11,693 nt of DNA. Source: Alphaproteobacteria bacterium UBA4588. Its GTDB lineage: Bacteria > Pseudomonadota > Alphaproteobacteria > Puniceispirillales > Puniceispirillaceae. Positions 1-8,240 of the stretch are shown here, one piece after another. A program made the position numbers and the translations under genes. The DNA is taken from positions 1 through 11,693 of the forward strand of contig DGJU01000073.1 in assembly GCA_002387605.1 (NCBI GenBank), written 5' to 3'. The notes beneath the pieces are model-generated. The model was given only the letters and a program-made list of their open reading frames with translations, searched no databases and was not told the origin of the DNA. Position 1 is the first letter of the stretch; the number at the start of each line of letters is the position of its first letter.

Positions 1-129
1 AGGGGTAACGAGCTCGCTTTTTGACGCAAACAGCTATTTTTAACTTCCTGCGCATCACTCTACTGGTTAGAAAGAGGTTCAGGCAACGAGAAAAGCCATG
101 ATAGTGCGCCTTTTGGAGGTGTTGATGTT

Positions 130-2505
130 ATGGCAAGAGAGATAATGGCTAGCACTGACGCCCCCGCTTTTTTTGCAGATGGTCCGGTAGATACTGTTCT
201 TCAGGTGGCTGTTCCTGTGCCTCTGGGGCGCGGCGATGTGCTTGTCTATGACTATTATCCGCCGCAGCCTGCCGTGAATGAACAAGCGCATCAGACAGCC
301 CCTCCACCTGTCCAAAGGGGGACAATTATCAAAGTTCCGCTTGGTAGCCGGTCTGTCTGGGGTATTGTCATGGGGTTTACACAGACGCCGCAGACACCGG
401 CAGACAAGCTAAAACATGCTCTGTGCTGTGCCGATAGCCCGCCTCTTGCAGATGATGTTCTCAGCTTTCTTACCCATGTATCACGTTGGACGTTGGCGCC
501 TTTTGGGGCGGCGATGAAGCTGGTCTTAAATACGCCTTCTGCGCTTGAGCCGCAGGCGCTTCAGACGCATTTTTTCTGGCAAGGGCGTGGGCCAGATGAG
601 GCTCGCAACTTAAGCCAGCAACGCAAACGTGTTCACCAAGTTGCAGCAGACCTGCCACCCTTGCTCGCATCAGATTTGGCGCGTGAGGCGGCGGTATCTC
701 CTGCTATTATTCGGGCGATGGCAGCAGCTGGTCAGTTGCAGACCACAGAGCTACCACGCGCCGAGCTCGTGCATGCGGTTAGTCCTGAGCGTATGGCAGC
801 AGCCCGGGAAAACCTTGTTCTCTCCGAGGCGCAAGGCAAGATTGCACAAGGTATTGCAGAAACCGGATTTGAGGGGTTCCAGGCGCATCTTTTGGATGGG
901 GTGACAGGGTCGGGGAAAACAGAAGTTTATTTTGACCTGGTGGCACGTTGTGTGGCGGCATCGAAACAATGTCTTATTCTGCTGCCCGAAATTGCGCTTA
1001 CCAGAGGCTGGCAGGAACGCTTTGAGCGCTGGTTTGGGTTTCAGCCCGCTATTTGGCATTCTTCGGTCACGCCAGCGCGCCGGCGCGGTCTATGGCGGGC
1101 AGCAGTGTCCGGCCAACCCCTTATCGTAGCAGGCGCGCGCTCAGCCTTATTTCTGCCCTTCTCAGATTTAGGCCTTATCATTGTGGATGAAGAACATGAT
1201 GGTAGCTTCAAACAGGAAGATTATGTTGCCTATCACGGGCGGGATATGGCGATTCTGCGGGCAAAAACTCAAAATATCCCAATTGTACTTGCCAGCGCGA
1301 CACCGTCATTGGAGAGCTGGGTGAATGCAGGCGCGCATAAAAGGGCTAATGCGGCATCAACACTGCCAGTGCTAGAACCATTGCCGCACTGGCATTACTG
1401 GCAATTGACAGCCCGTTATGGTTCGGCAACCCTGCCGAAGGTATCGCTTATTGATATGCGTTTGAACCGCACGCCTGCTGGAAAATGGCTGTCTGATCCG
1501 CTGATAACAGCAATATCAGAACGGCTAAAGGCCCAAGAACAGTCGCTTTTATTTCTGAATAGGCGGGGTTATGCCCCGATGAGCCTGTGTAATGCATGCG
1601 GGCATCGGCGCGCGTGTCATCAATGTGACAGTCTGCTTGTTACCCATAAACAGAGAGGCAAGGTGCAATGTCATATTTGCGGCATCAGCCAGCCGCTCTT
1701 GGCGGCTTGCGAGGCATGCGGCGTTGAAGGTGAGATAAAAAGCATTGGCCCGGGTGTCGAGCGACTTGCTGAAGAAGTAAGCTTATCATTTCCGGATGCC
1801 CGTGTTGCTGTCCTGTCTAGTGATATGGTGGCTAGCCCAGAAGCTGCTGCTGTGTTTTTTGCTGCTGTAGAAGCTGGCGAGATTGATATTATCATCGGCA
1901 CGCAGATGGCAGCAAAAGGGCACCATTTCCCGTTACTTACACTTGCCGCTGTTATCGATGCTGATTTAGGTCTTGATGGCGGTGATTTACGCGCAGCAGA
2001 GCGCACCTACCAGCTATTATGGCAGGTTGCAGGGCGGGCAGGGCGCGGCACATTGCCAGGCGAGGTTCTGATTCAGACTTTTCAGCCAGATAATCCTGTC
2101 ATGCAGGCACTTAGTGCGCAGTCTGCTCCGACAGCAGGTGCTGCCGAAAAAGCGATTGGGGCGCGTGATATCTTTATGACAGCTGAAGCCACTGCGCGGC
2201 GGGAGGCTGGCATGCCGCCTTTTGGCCGGCTTGCCTCTGTGACCCTGACAGGCCCTGATATTACCCGTCTGGACGCGGCGGCGGCGGCGCTAGGGGCGAC
2301 AAAGCCGTCTTTTGCCAAGGTTGATGTATTTGGCCCGGCACAACCACCCCTCGGGCGAATTCGGGGCCAGTTTCGGGTACGCTACCTCATCCGCGCCGAT
2401 AAAGATGTCCATTTACAGAAAATCTTGAAAGACTGGCTTGATGGGGTAAAGTTGCCGCCGCAGATACGGATTAATTGTGACATTGATCCCTATAGTTTTA
2501 TGTAG
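130..2505 (+). CDS. priA: Primosomal protein N' (replication restart helicase PriA)
   Basis: PriA is a superfamily 2, 3'-to-5' DNA helicase that recognises abandoned replication forks and reloads the replisome. The 791-residue product has an N-terminal 3'-end/DNA-binding region (about 20-125), then a helicase core with Walker A GVTGSGKT (257-264), the DEEH box (353-356) and motif VI QVAGRAGRG (632-640). Eight zinc-binding cysteines (487, 490, 496, 499, 514, 517, 527, 530) have the spacing known from E. coli PriA and interrupt the helicase domain as expected. GGAGG at 115-119 lies 10 bases before the ATG at 130; another in-frame ATG at 145 has only a weak purine run before it, so 130 is preferred. 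The protein is longer than the usual roughly 730 residues because of extra segments near residues 44-62 and 400-418. It is followed by 247 bases before atpH, so it is probably a separate transcription unit. I see no convincing promoter in 1-129. Confidence 0.96.
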   Translation: MAREIMASTDAPAFFADGPVDTVLQVAVPVPLGRGDVLVYDYYPPQPAVNEQAHQTAPPPVQRGTIIKVPLGSRSVWGIVMGFTQTPQTPADKLKHALCCADSPPLADDVLSFLTHVSRWTLAPFGAAMKLVLNTPSALEPQALQTHFFWQGRGPDEARNLSQQRKRVHQVAADLPPLLASDLAREAAVSPAIIRAMAAAGQLQTTELPRAELVHAVSPERMAAARENLVLSEAQGKIAQGIAETGFEGFQAHLLDGVTGSGKTEVYFDLVARCVAASKQCLILLPEIALTRGWQERFERWFGFQPAIWHSSVTPARRRGLWRAAVSGQPLIVAGARSALFLPFSDLGLIIVDEEHDGSFKQEDYVAYHGRDMAILRAKTQNIPIVLASATPSLESWVNAGAHKRANAASTLPVLEPLPHWHYWQLTARYGSATLPKVSLIDMRLNRTPAGKWLSDPLITAISERLKAQEQSLLFLNRRGYAPMSLCNACGHRRACHQCDSLLVTHKQRGKVQCHICGISQPLLAACEACGVEGEIKSIGPGVERLAEEVSLSFPDARVAVLSSDMVASPEAAAVFFAAVEAGEIDIIIGTQMAAKGHHFPLLTLAAVIDADLGLDGGDLRAAERTYQLLWQVAGRAGRGTLPGEVLIQTFQPDNPVMQALSAQSAPTAGAAEKAIGARDIFMTAEATARREAGMPPFGRLASVTLTGPDITRLDAAAAALGATKPSFAKVDVFGPAQPPLGRIRGQFRVRYLIRADKDVHLQKILKDWLDGVKLPPQIRINCDIDPYSFM

Positions 2506-2556
2506 TCGGCCTATAAGGCAGAATTTTTGCGACATTTTCACGCGGAAAGCACTTTT

Positions 2557-2584
2557 TTGCCTCTGCAATGCTTGTCTTTATGAT
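2557..2584 (+). promoter_or_regulatory. Candidate sigma-70 promoter of the atpHAGDC operon
   Basis: A -35-like TTGCCT at 2557-2562 is followed, after a 16-base spacer, by a -10-like TATGAT at 2579-2584 (5 of 6 matches to TATAAT). Transcription would begin near 2591 and give a leader of about 160 bases before atpH. A second TATGAT at 2590-2595 has no matching -35. The site sits in the only long gap upstream of the operon, which supports the call, but it rests on pattern matching alone. Confidence 0.45.
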
Positions 2585-2631
2585 GGGGGTATGATAGCAC
2601 CCGAACTGGTGGAATTTGGGTAGCCGCAAAT

Positions 2632-2647
2632 AGGTCGTATTAGACCT
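2632..2647 (+). promoter_or_regulatory. Small hairpin in the atp operon leader
   Basis: AGGTC (2632-2636) and GACCT (2643-2647) can pair around a six-base loop. The stem is short and has no U-run after it, so it is not a terminator. It may be part of a structured 5' leader, or chance. Confidence 0.25.
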
Positions 2648-2705
2648 GAAGTCGGCCGTTTGTTTGTGAAGCGTTTTGCTACCAACAACCCTGATGCCGC
2701 CCTGG

Positions 2706-2722
2706 CCAGCCCGACGGGCTGG
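2706..2722 (+). promoter_or_regulatory. GC-rich hairpin just upstream of the atpH ribosome binding site
   Basis: CCAGCCC (2706-2712) and GGGCTGG (2716-2722) form a perfect 7-bp stem with a GAC triloop. TACCA (2680-2684) could pair with TGGTA (2723-2727) and extend it across a bulge. A CTTTTTC run follows at 2732-2738, and the atpH Shine-Dalgarno GAGGG is at 2740-2744. The run starts nine bases after the stem, which is far for an efficient intrinsic terminator. A leader element affecting atpH translation, an attenuator, or an mRNA 5' stabiliser are all possible; the sequence does not decide between them. Confidence 0.5.
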
Positions 2723-2752
2723 TGGTAACGTCTTTTTCTGAGGGCAGACAAA

Positions 2753-3307
2753 GTGAGTTCAAACGCAAAAGGTCTTGCTGGTCGTTACGCTGGCGCATTA
2801 TACGACCTCACTGTTGAGGCTAAATCTACGGATGCCGTGTCAGCTGACCTTGCAGCCGTTAAATCTCTTATTGCCGAAAATGATGATATGGCGATGCTCG
2901 TATCTTCTCCTGCTTACTCGCGCACTGAGCAGTCAAGGGCTATTCAGGCTGTGCTTGCAGCTGCGAAGGCAAACCCGCTGACAATCAAGTTTGTTGGCGC
3001 TATTGCTGAAAATGGTAGATTGTTTGTGCTACCCCAAATCATTCAAGCATTTATTGATGAAGTTGCACGTCGCAATGGTCAGGTATCTGCTGAAGTCGTT
3101 TCTGCCGTCGCGCTTGATGAAGCGCGTCAGAAATCTGTTAAAGAAACAGTTTCCCAAATTGCGGGAAGCGAAAATATATCACTGTCACTTCGGGTTGACC
3201 CGAGCTTGATAGGTGGTCTCGTCGTGCGTATCGGCTCACGCCTTATTGATACGTCACTCAAAACAAAACTTAACCGGCTTGAAGCCGCGATGAAGGGTGT
3301 TGCGTGA
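2753..3307 (+). CDS. atpH: F1 ATP synthase delta subunit (AtpH)
   Basis: The delta subunit (the homologue of mitochondrial OSCP) caps the F1 head and links it to the peripheral stalk of the membrane ATP synthase. The 184-residue product has the family length. Its N-terminal helical domain begins near GLAGRYAGALYDL (8-20), where GRYAxALY is characteristic. The C-terminal domain carries the delta signature region RVDPSLIGGLVVRIG (147-161), with the conserved GG at 154-155. The start is a GTG: GAGGG at 2740-2744 lies 8 bases before it, and no better in-frame ATG fits the family N-terminus. It is the first gene of the F1 operon, and its TGA overlaps the atpA ATG by one base (TGATG), which suggests translational coupling. 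Confidence 0.95.
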   Translation: MSSNAKGLAGRYAGALYDLTVEAKSTDAVSADLAAVKSLIAENDDMAMLVSSPAYSRTEQSRAIQAVLAAAKANPLTIKFVGAIAENGRLFVLPQIIQAFIDEVARRNGQVSAEVVSAVALDEARQKSVKETVSQIAGSENISLSLRVDPSLIGGLVVRIGSRLIDTSLKTKLNRLEAAMKGVA

Positions 3308-4842
3308 TGGATATTCGTGCAGCTGAAATATCAGCGATCCTCAAAGACCAGATTTCCAATTTCGGAAGCGAGGCAGAAGTTGCCGAGGTCGGCCGTGTGC
3401 TGTCTGTCGGTGATGGCATTGCCCGTGCCCATGGCCTTGACCAGGTGCAGGCAGGTGAACTTGTCGAATTTGACGGTGGTGTTAAGGGCATGGCTCTTAA
3501 CCTTGAGACTGACAATGTCGGTATCGTTATTTTTGGTGATGACCGCGGTATTCGTGAAGGCGATACAGTGCGCCGCACAGCATCAATCGTGGATGCGCCC
3601 GTTGGTAAAGGATTGCTGGGGCGCGTTGTTGACGCTCTTGGTAATCCAATCGATGGCAAAGGCCCGCTTGAAGATGTGACCCGCACCCGTGTGGAAGTCA
3701 AAGCGCCGGGCATTATGCCGCGCCAGTCAGTGAATGAGCCTATGCAGACAGGCCTGAAGGCGATTGATAGCCTTATCCCTGTTGGCCGAGGCCAGCGTGA
3801 GCTTATCATTGGTGACCGTCAGACAGGTAAGACTGCCATCGCAATTGATGCCTTCATCAACCAGAAGGCTGAAAATGCCGCCGCTGGCAAAGATGATAGT
3901 AAGAGACTATTCTGTATCTATGTTGCTGTTGGCCAGAAGCGTTCAACAGTTGCTCAGATTGTCCGCGCGCTTGAAGAAAATGGTGCGATGGAATATTCGA
4001 TTGTGGTTGCCGCAACAGCGTCTGACCCAGCTCCGATGCAGTTCCTTGCGCCGTATACTGCTTGTGCAATGGGCGAATTCTTCCGTGATAACGGTATGCA
4101 TGCTCTGGTTGTTTATGATGATTTATCAAAGCAAGCTGTTGCTTATCGTCAGATGAGCCTACTGCTTCGTCGCCCGCCGGGCCGTGAAGCATATCCAGGT
4201 GATGTTTTCTATCTTCACTCACGCCTTCTTGAGCGTGCCGCCAAGCTGAATGCCGCAAATGGTTCAGGGTCTCTAACAGCGCTTCCTGTGATTGAAACAC
4301 AGGCCGGTGATGTGTCAGCCTATATCCCAACCAATGTGATTTCGATTACAGATGGCCAGATTTTCCTAGAAACCGACTTGTTCTACAGAGGAATTCGTCC
4401 TGCGGTGAATGTAGGTCTTTCTGTATCACGTGTTGGTTCTGCAGCGCAGATTAAGGCGATGAAACAGGTTGCTGGTTCCATTAAGCTTGAGCTTGCTCAG
4501 TATCGTGAAATGGCTGCCTTTGCGCAGTTTGCCTCAGACATGGATGCCTCTACACGCCAACTGCTTGAGCGCGGCGCCCGTCTAACTGAATTGCTAAAGC
4601 AGCCACAATATTCACCAATGCTTGTTGAAGAACAGGTGGCCGTGATTTTTGCGGGTGTGAAGGGTTATCTTGATAAGATTGCTCTTATAGATATTGGCCG
4701 TTTTGAAGCAGGTCTTCTAGATATGCTTCGGGGGTCTGGTAAGGATATTCTGAACACCATTCGTGATGAGCAGAAAATCTCAGATGAAACTGATGCAAAG
4801 CTGCGTGCAGTGATTGAGTCATTTGCGAAAAGCTTCGCATAA
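3307..4842 (+). CDS. atpA: F1 ATP synthase alpha subunit (AtpA)
   Basis: The alpha subunit alternates with beta in the F1 hexamer and holds the non-catalytic nucleotide sites. The 511-residue product shows Walker A GDRQTGKT (169-176), the segment VYDDLSKQA (269-277), PPGREAYPGDVFYLHSRLLE (290-309) and the family signature PAVNVGLSVS (365-374), followed by the conserved arginine R375 that reaches into the catalytic site of beta. Length and motifs are fully typical. The ATG at 3307 is preferred to the GTG one codon upstream because it gives the usual alphaproteobacterial N-terminus MDIRAAEIS and lies 9 bases after AAGGG (3293-3297). It overlaps the atpH stop by one base and is followed by atpG after 28 bases. 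Confidence 0.98.
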   Translation: MDIRAAEISAILKDQISNFGSEAEVAEVGRVLSVGDGIARAHGLDQVQAGELVEFDGGVKGMALNLETDNVGIVIFGDDRGIREGDTVRRTASIVDAPVGKGLLGRVVDALGNPIDGKGPLEDVTRTRVEVKAPGIMPRQSVNEPMQTGLKAIDSLIPVGRGQRELIIGDRQTGKTAIAIDAFINQKAENAAAGKDDSKRLFCIYVAVGQKRSTVAQIVRALEENGAMEYSIVVAATASDPAPMQFLAPYTACAMGEFFRDNGMHALVVYDDLSKQAVAYRQMSLLLRRPPGREAYPGDVFYLHSRLLERAAKLNAANGSGSLTALPVIETQAGDVSAYIPTNVISITDGQIFLETDLFYRGIRPAVNVGLSVSRVGSAAQIKAMKQVAGSIKLELAQYREMAAFAQFASDMDASTRQLLERGARLTELLKQPQYSPMLVEEQVAVIFAGVKGYLDKIALIDIGRFEAGLLDMLRGSGKDILNTIRDEQKISDETDAKLRAVIESFAKSFA

Positions 4843-4870
4843 GTAAGCCGACGGGTGAGGAGTTCTGCAG

Positions 4871-5752
4871 ATGCCTAATCTGAAGGATCTGAAAACACGG
4901 ATTAACAGCGTCAAGTCAACGCAGAAAATTACCTCTGCGATGAAGATGGTGGCGGCTGCAAAATTGCGTCGTGCGCAAGAAGCAGCTGAATCAGGCCGCC
5001 CTTACGCTGCCCGTATGAGCGCAGTGATTGCCAGTCTTGCCACAAAGACAGATCGTAGCTCAGCGAGCCCGCTTCTGGTTGGCCGTGCTGATGATAAAAC
5101 ACATTTGCTGGTGATTATGTCAGCTGATAAAGGTCTATGTGGCGGCTTTAACGGCTCTATTGCTCGCACAGCCCGAAAATTAATTGCTGAAAAGCAGGCA
5201 TCTGGTCACAAGGTTCTGGTCTATGTTGTTGGCCGCAAGGCTGGCGTTGCGCTGGGCTCTGAGATTGCGGATATCGTTTTTTCCCGCATTGAAGGCGTCC
5301 AAGGCTCACATATGACCTTTGGAAACGCATCTGAAATAGGCCAAAAAATCATTGATGGTTTTGAAGCTGAAACATTTGATTCTGTCTCGCTTCTGTATAA
5401 TCGTTTTGTTAATGCGATTACACAAACTGTTACCCATACTTCGCTCATTCCTGCTGAAGTAGAGGCAACAGAAGAGACAATAGCAGACGGCCTTACAGCC
5501 TCATACGAATATGAGCCTGATGAAGCTGAAATTCTGAGTGCTTTGCTGCCGCGCAATCTTGCAACGCAGATTTTTAGTGCTTTGTTGGAATCCTCCGCAG
5601 CTGAACTAGCAGCCCGGATGACAGCGATGGATAATGCGACCCGTAATGCGGGCGATATGATCGATCGTTTAACACTTGTTTATAATCGAACCCGTCAGGC
5701 AAACATCACCAATGAGTTGATCGAAATCATCTCTGGTGCTGAAGCCCTGTAA
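4871..5752 (+). CDS. atpG: F1 ATP synthase gamma subunit (AtpG)
   Basis: The gamma subunit is the central rotor shaft that couples proton flow through F0 to catalysis in F1. The 293-residue product has the N-terminal coiled-coil strand with ITSAMKMVAAAKLRRA (20-35), the central Rossmann-like domain with SADKGLCGGFNG (84-95), and the C-terminal strand starting at MDNATRNAGDMIDRL (253-267). It ends in the gamma signature ITNELIEIISGAEA (279-292). Length is normal and no segment is missing. A strong Shine-Dalgarno GAGGAG (4857-4862) sits 8 bases before the ATG. It lies between atpA and atpD, as in nearly all bacterial atp operons. Confidence 0.97.
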   Translation: MPNLKDLKTRINSVKSTQKITSAMKMVAAAKLRRAQEAAESGRPYAARMSAVIASLATKTDRSSASPLLVGRADDKTHLLVIMSADKGLCGGFNGSIARTARKLIAEKQASGHKVLVYVVGRKAGVALGSEIADIVFSRIEGVQGSHMTFGNASEIGQKIIDGFEAETFDSVSLLYNRFVNAITQTVTHTSLIPAEVEATEETIADGLTASYEYEPDEAEILSALLPRNLATQIFSALLESSAAELAARMTAMDNATRNAGDMIDRLTLVYNRTRQANITNELIEIISGAEAL

Positions 5753-5792
5753 CGGTATCTCGTTCACGCAACGTAGCCTGGAGTATAATACT

Positions 5793-7217
5793 ATGGCCAA
5801 AAATGCAGTCGGAAAAGTCAGCCAGATCATTGGAGCTGTCGTTGATGTGGAATTTGATGGAGCAATTCCAGATATTCTGAACGCGCTTGAAGTTAACAAT
5901 AATGGTCAGCGCCTTGTTCTTGAGGTTGCCCAGCATCTCGGCGAATCAACTGTTCGTACCATTGCGATGGACGCAACTGAAGGTTTGGTTCGCGGCGCTG
6001 AAGCAGTTGATTCAGGCGCCCCGATTACTGTGCCGGTTGGCCCGGAAACACTCGGCCGTATCCTGAACGTGATTGGTGAGCCGGTTGATGAAGGTGCGCC
6101 GATTAAATCGAAGAAAACGGCAGCAATCCACCGCGCAGCCCCTGCCTATGTTGACCAGTCAACAGAATCAGAAATTCTTGTTACAGGCATCAAAGTTATC
6201 GACCTTCTCGCACCCTATGCAAAAGGTGGTAAGGTTGGACTATTCGGCGGTGCGGGTGTTGGTAAGACAGTCACAATCATGGAATTAATCAACAATGTTG
6301 CGAAAGCACATGGTGGATATTCAGTGTTTGCTGGTGTTGGTGAGCGGACACGAGAGGGCAACGATCTGTATCATGAGATGGTTGAATCTGGCGTTATCAA
6401 AACTGATGGGCCGGGCTCTAAAGCCGCACTTGTTTACGGACAGATGAATGAGCCTCCAGGAGCGCGTTCACGTGTTGCCCTAACAGGTCTTACATTGGCT
6501 GAATATTTCCGTGATGAAGAAGGTCAGGACGTTCTGTTCTTTGTTGATAACATCTTCCGCTTTACACAAGCTGGCTCAGAAGTGTCTGCGTTGCTTGGTC
6601 GTATCCCGTCTGCTGTGGGCTATCAGCCTACATTGGCAACTGATATGGGTGCATTGCAGGAACGTATTACTTCAACAACAAAAGGGTCAATTACATCTGT
6701 TCAGGCGATTTATGTTCCTGCCGATGACTTGACTGACCCTGCACCTGCTGCATCGTTTGCGCACCTTGATGCGACAACTGTTCTGTCACGTCAGATTGCT
6801 GAAATCGGCATTTATCCTGCGGTTGACCCACTTGATTCAACATCACGTGTTCTTGACCCACGGATTGTTGGCGACGAGCATTATAATACTGCCCGTGAAG
6901 TCCAAGAAGTACTTCAGCAATATAAGTCCTTGCAGGATATCATTGCTATTCTGGGAATGGACGAGTTGTCAGAAGAAGATAAGTTGACTGTTTCGCGTGC
7001 GCGTAAAATTCAGCGCTTCTTGTCACAGCCTTTCCATGTTGCTGAAGTCTTTACTGGCTCACCTGGCGTGTTTGTTGGCCTTGAAGATAGCATCAAAGGG
7101 TTCAAGGGTATCGTGAATGGTGACTATGATTACCTTCCAGAAGCAGCATTCTACATGGTTGGTACGATCGACGAGGCCATTGAAAAGGGTAAGAAACTAG
7201 CAGCTGAAGCTGCTTAA
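5793..7217 (+). CDS. atpD: F1 ATP synthase beta subunit (AtpD)
   Basis: The beta subunit carries the three catalytic sites that make ATP from ADP and phosphate. The 474-residue product has Walker A GGAGVGKT (152-159), GERTREG (183-189) with the catalytic glutamate E184, the family signature PAVDPLDSTS (342-351) and an intact DELSEED loop (390-396), which contacts gamma. The reading frame stays open upstream to an ATG at 5736, but that start would overlap atpG and add a non-family extension. The ATG at 5793 has GGAG at 5780-5783, 9 bases upstream, and gives the normal MAKNAVGKV N-terminus. The gene is 40 bases after atpG and 51 bases before atpC. Confidence 0.98.
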   Translation: MAKNAVGKVSQIIGAVVDVEFDGAIPDILNALEVNNNGQRLVLEVAQHLGESTVRTIAMDATEGLVRGAEAVDSGAPITVPVGPETLGRILNVIGEPVDEGAPIKSKKTAAIHRAAPAYVDQSTESEILVTGIKVIDLLAPYAKGGKVGLFGGAGVGKTVTIMELINNVAKAHGGYSVFAGVGERTREGNDLYHEMVESGVIKTDGPGSKAALVYGQMNEPPGARSRVALTGLTLAEYFRDEEGQDVLFFVDNIFRFTQAGSEVSALLGRIPSAVGYQPTLATDMGALQERITSTTKGSITSVQAIYVPADDLTDPAPAASFAHLDATTVLSRQIAEIGIYPAVDPLDSTSRVLDPRIVGDEHYNTAREVQEVLQQYKSLQDIIAILGMDELSEEDKLTVSRARKIQRFLSQPFHVAEVFTGSPGVFVGLEDSIKGFKGIVNGDYDYLPEAAFYMVGTIDEAIEKGKKLAAEAA

Positions 7218-7268
7218 TTCTGGCGCTGAGAAATGGCCAGTAAAGGGCCTGTAAAAGGATGTTAACCA

Positions 7269-7622
7269 ATGGCAGAAACAACACAGCTTGAACTTGTCAC
7301 GCCAGCGCGCGTGATGCTGTCAAAGTCCGTTGAGATGGTTGTTATACCGGGCAGCGAAGGCTTGTTTGGTGTGCTTGCTCATCATGCGCCTGTGCTTGCT
7401 AATCTGCAGCGCGGTGTTGTTGAAGTGCATGAGGGCGGGAAAATCATTGACCGCATCATGATTGATGGCGGCGTTGCTGACGTAACAGAAAACGGCGTGA
7501 CCATTCTGGCTGAACGTGCAGAAAATCTGGATACGGCCTCATCGCAGGAAGTGCGCGAGCGGGCTTTGGCATCAACAGGTGCCGATGCAGAATTCTTAAC
7601 TATTGTCGCAGAAGCGCTTTAA
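7269..7622 (+). CDS. atpC: F1 ATP synthase epsilon subunit (AtpC), short form
   Basis: The epsilon subunit binds the foot of gamma, joins it to the c-ring and, in many bacteria, inhibits ATP hydrolysis through a C-terminal helical hairpin. The 117-residue product starts with the family beta-sandwich: MAETTQLELVTP, then VVIPGSEGLFGVLAHHAPV (24-42), then GVADVTENGVTILAERAE (68-85). Only about 32 residues follow the sandwich, against about 50 in E. coli epsilon (139 residues), so the C-terminal helical part is short. AAAAGGA (7253-7259) precedes the ATG at 7269. The 51-base gap after atpD contains a weak 5-bp hairpin (7220-7224 with 7236-7240). This is the last gene of the operon, with a strong terminator 26 bases after its stop. 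Confidence 0.93.
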   Translation: MAETTQLELVTPARVMLSKSVEMVVIPGSEGLFGVLAHHAPVLANLQRGVVEVHEGGKIIDRIMIDGGVADVTENGVTILAERAENLDTASSQEVRERALASTGADAEFLTIVAEAL

Positions 7623-7648
7623 GACTGCCGCTACATTATCTTTCATAG

Positions 7649-7687
7649 AACGCTCATCCTCTGCTAAATGAGGCTGAGCGTTTTTTT
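7649..7687 (+). terminator. Intrinsic terminator of the atpHAGDC operon
   Basis: AACGCTCA plus CCTC (7649-7661) pairs with GAGG plus TGAGCGTT (7670-7682), giving 12 base pairs with a single internal T-C mismatch around an 8-base loop. Seven T residues follow at 7681-7687. It lies 26 bases after the atpC stop, between the convergent atpC and rppH genes. Read on the minus strand, the stem is followed only by TTCTATG, so it would terminate rppH transcripts poorly. Confidence 0.92.
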
Positions 7688-7724
7688 ATGCCTGCAATGA
7701 GGTGTCTGGTAAAATAGGAGCCGG

Positions 7725-8195
7725 TTAGATAAGCGGGCTGAAGACGCTCAGCACACGCTCGTAAACATCTCGTTTAAACGGCACAGCAAGGTCAATAAGC
7801 TGGTCGGGCGAGGCCCAGCGCCATTCAATAAATTCAGGCTCTTCTGTTTCAATATTGATATCGGCATCTGTTCCGGTAAACCGCAATAGCATCCATTTCT
7901 GCTGTTGCCCGCGATATGTTCCCTGCCATAACCTGTCAGACAGGGGCTGGGGAATATCATAATTTAGCCAATCAGGGTGCTCGGCGATAAGCTCAGCTTT
8001 CCGGGTGCCAGTTTCCTCGCCCAACTCACGCATACAAGCCGTGATAACATCCTCACCTTCATCAATCCCCCCTTGTGGCATTTGCCAGGCTTCAGTCACA
8101 TTATCAATGCGCTTGCCAACAAAGACCTTGCCGTCATTATTAAGCAACATAATGCCAACACAAGGCCGGTAGGGTCGTTCGTTAAGAGGGAGCAT
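7725..8195 (-). CDS. rppH: RNA pyrophosphohydrolase RppH (Nudix hydrolase)
   Basis: RppH removes pyrophosphate from the triphosphate 5' end of mRNAs, which opens them to 5'-end-dependent decay. The 156-residue product contains YRPCVGIMLLN near the N-terminus, the substrate loop WQMPQGGIDEGE, and a Nudix box GX5EX7RELGEETG (about 42-64) that supplies the metal-binding glutamates. The later segment QKWMLLRFTG and the acidic stretch ending EFIEWRWA are also typical of the RppH/IalA group. The ATG at 8195 is preferred to an in-frame TTG at 8201: AAAGG (8203-8207 on the minus strand) lies 7 bases before the ATG but only one base before the TTG. It is 45 bases downstream of ctpA with no terminator between them, so they probably share a transcript. 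Confidence 0.92.
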   Translation of the reverse strand: MLPLNERPYRPCVGIMLLNNDGKVFVGKRIDNVTEAWQMPQGGIDEGEDVITACMRELGEETGTRKAELIAEHPDWLNYDIPQPLSDRLWQGTYRGQQQKWMLLRFTGTDADINIETEEPEFIEWRWASPDQLIDLAVPFKRDVYERVLSVFSPLI

Positions 8196-8240
8196 TTGCA
8201 AGCCTTTCTAACAGCAGCATTTCCTTATTAAGGGATAGTT

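Noticed and set aside
79..315. Minus-strand open frame over the priA start
   Set aside because: Shadow of priA and its leader; no recognisable protein and no ribosome binding site support.
2509..2529. GCCT-ATA-AGGC followed by ATTTTTG as a priA terminator
   Set aside because: The stem has only four base pairs, too weak to call.
5784..5789. Perfect TATAAT three bases before the atpD ATG
   Set aside because: No -35-like hexamer at the right distance, and a start from it would fall inside the atpD coding region. Most likely chance next to the ribosome binding site.
5736..5792. Upstream ATG extending the atpD frame by 19 residues
   Set aside because: It overlaps the end of atpG, lacks a suitable ribosome binding site and gives an N-terminus not seen in the family; the ATG at 5793 has GGAG 9 bases upstream.
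7977..8231. Plus-strand open frame antisense to rppH
   Set aside because: Lies opposite a clear Nudix gene and has no recognisable domain.
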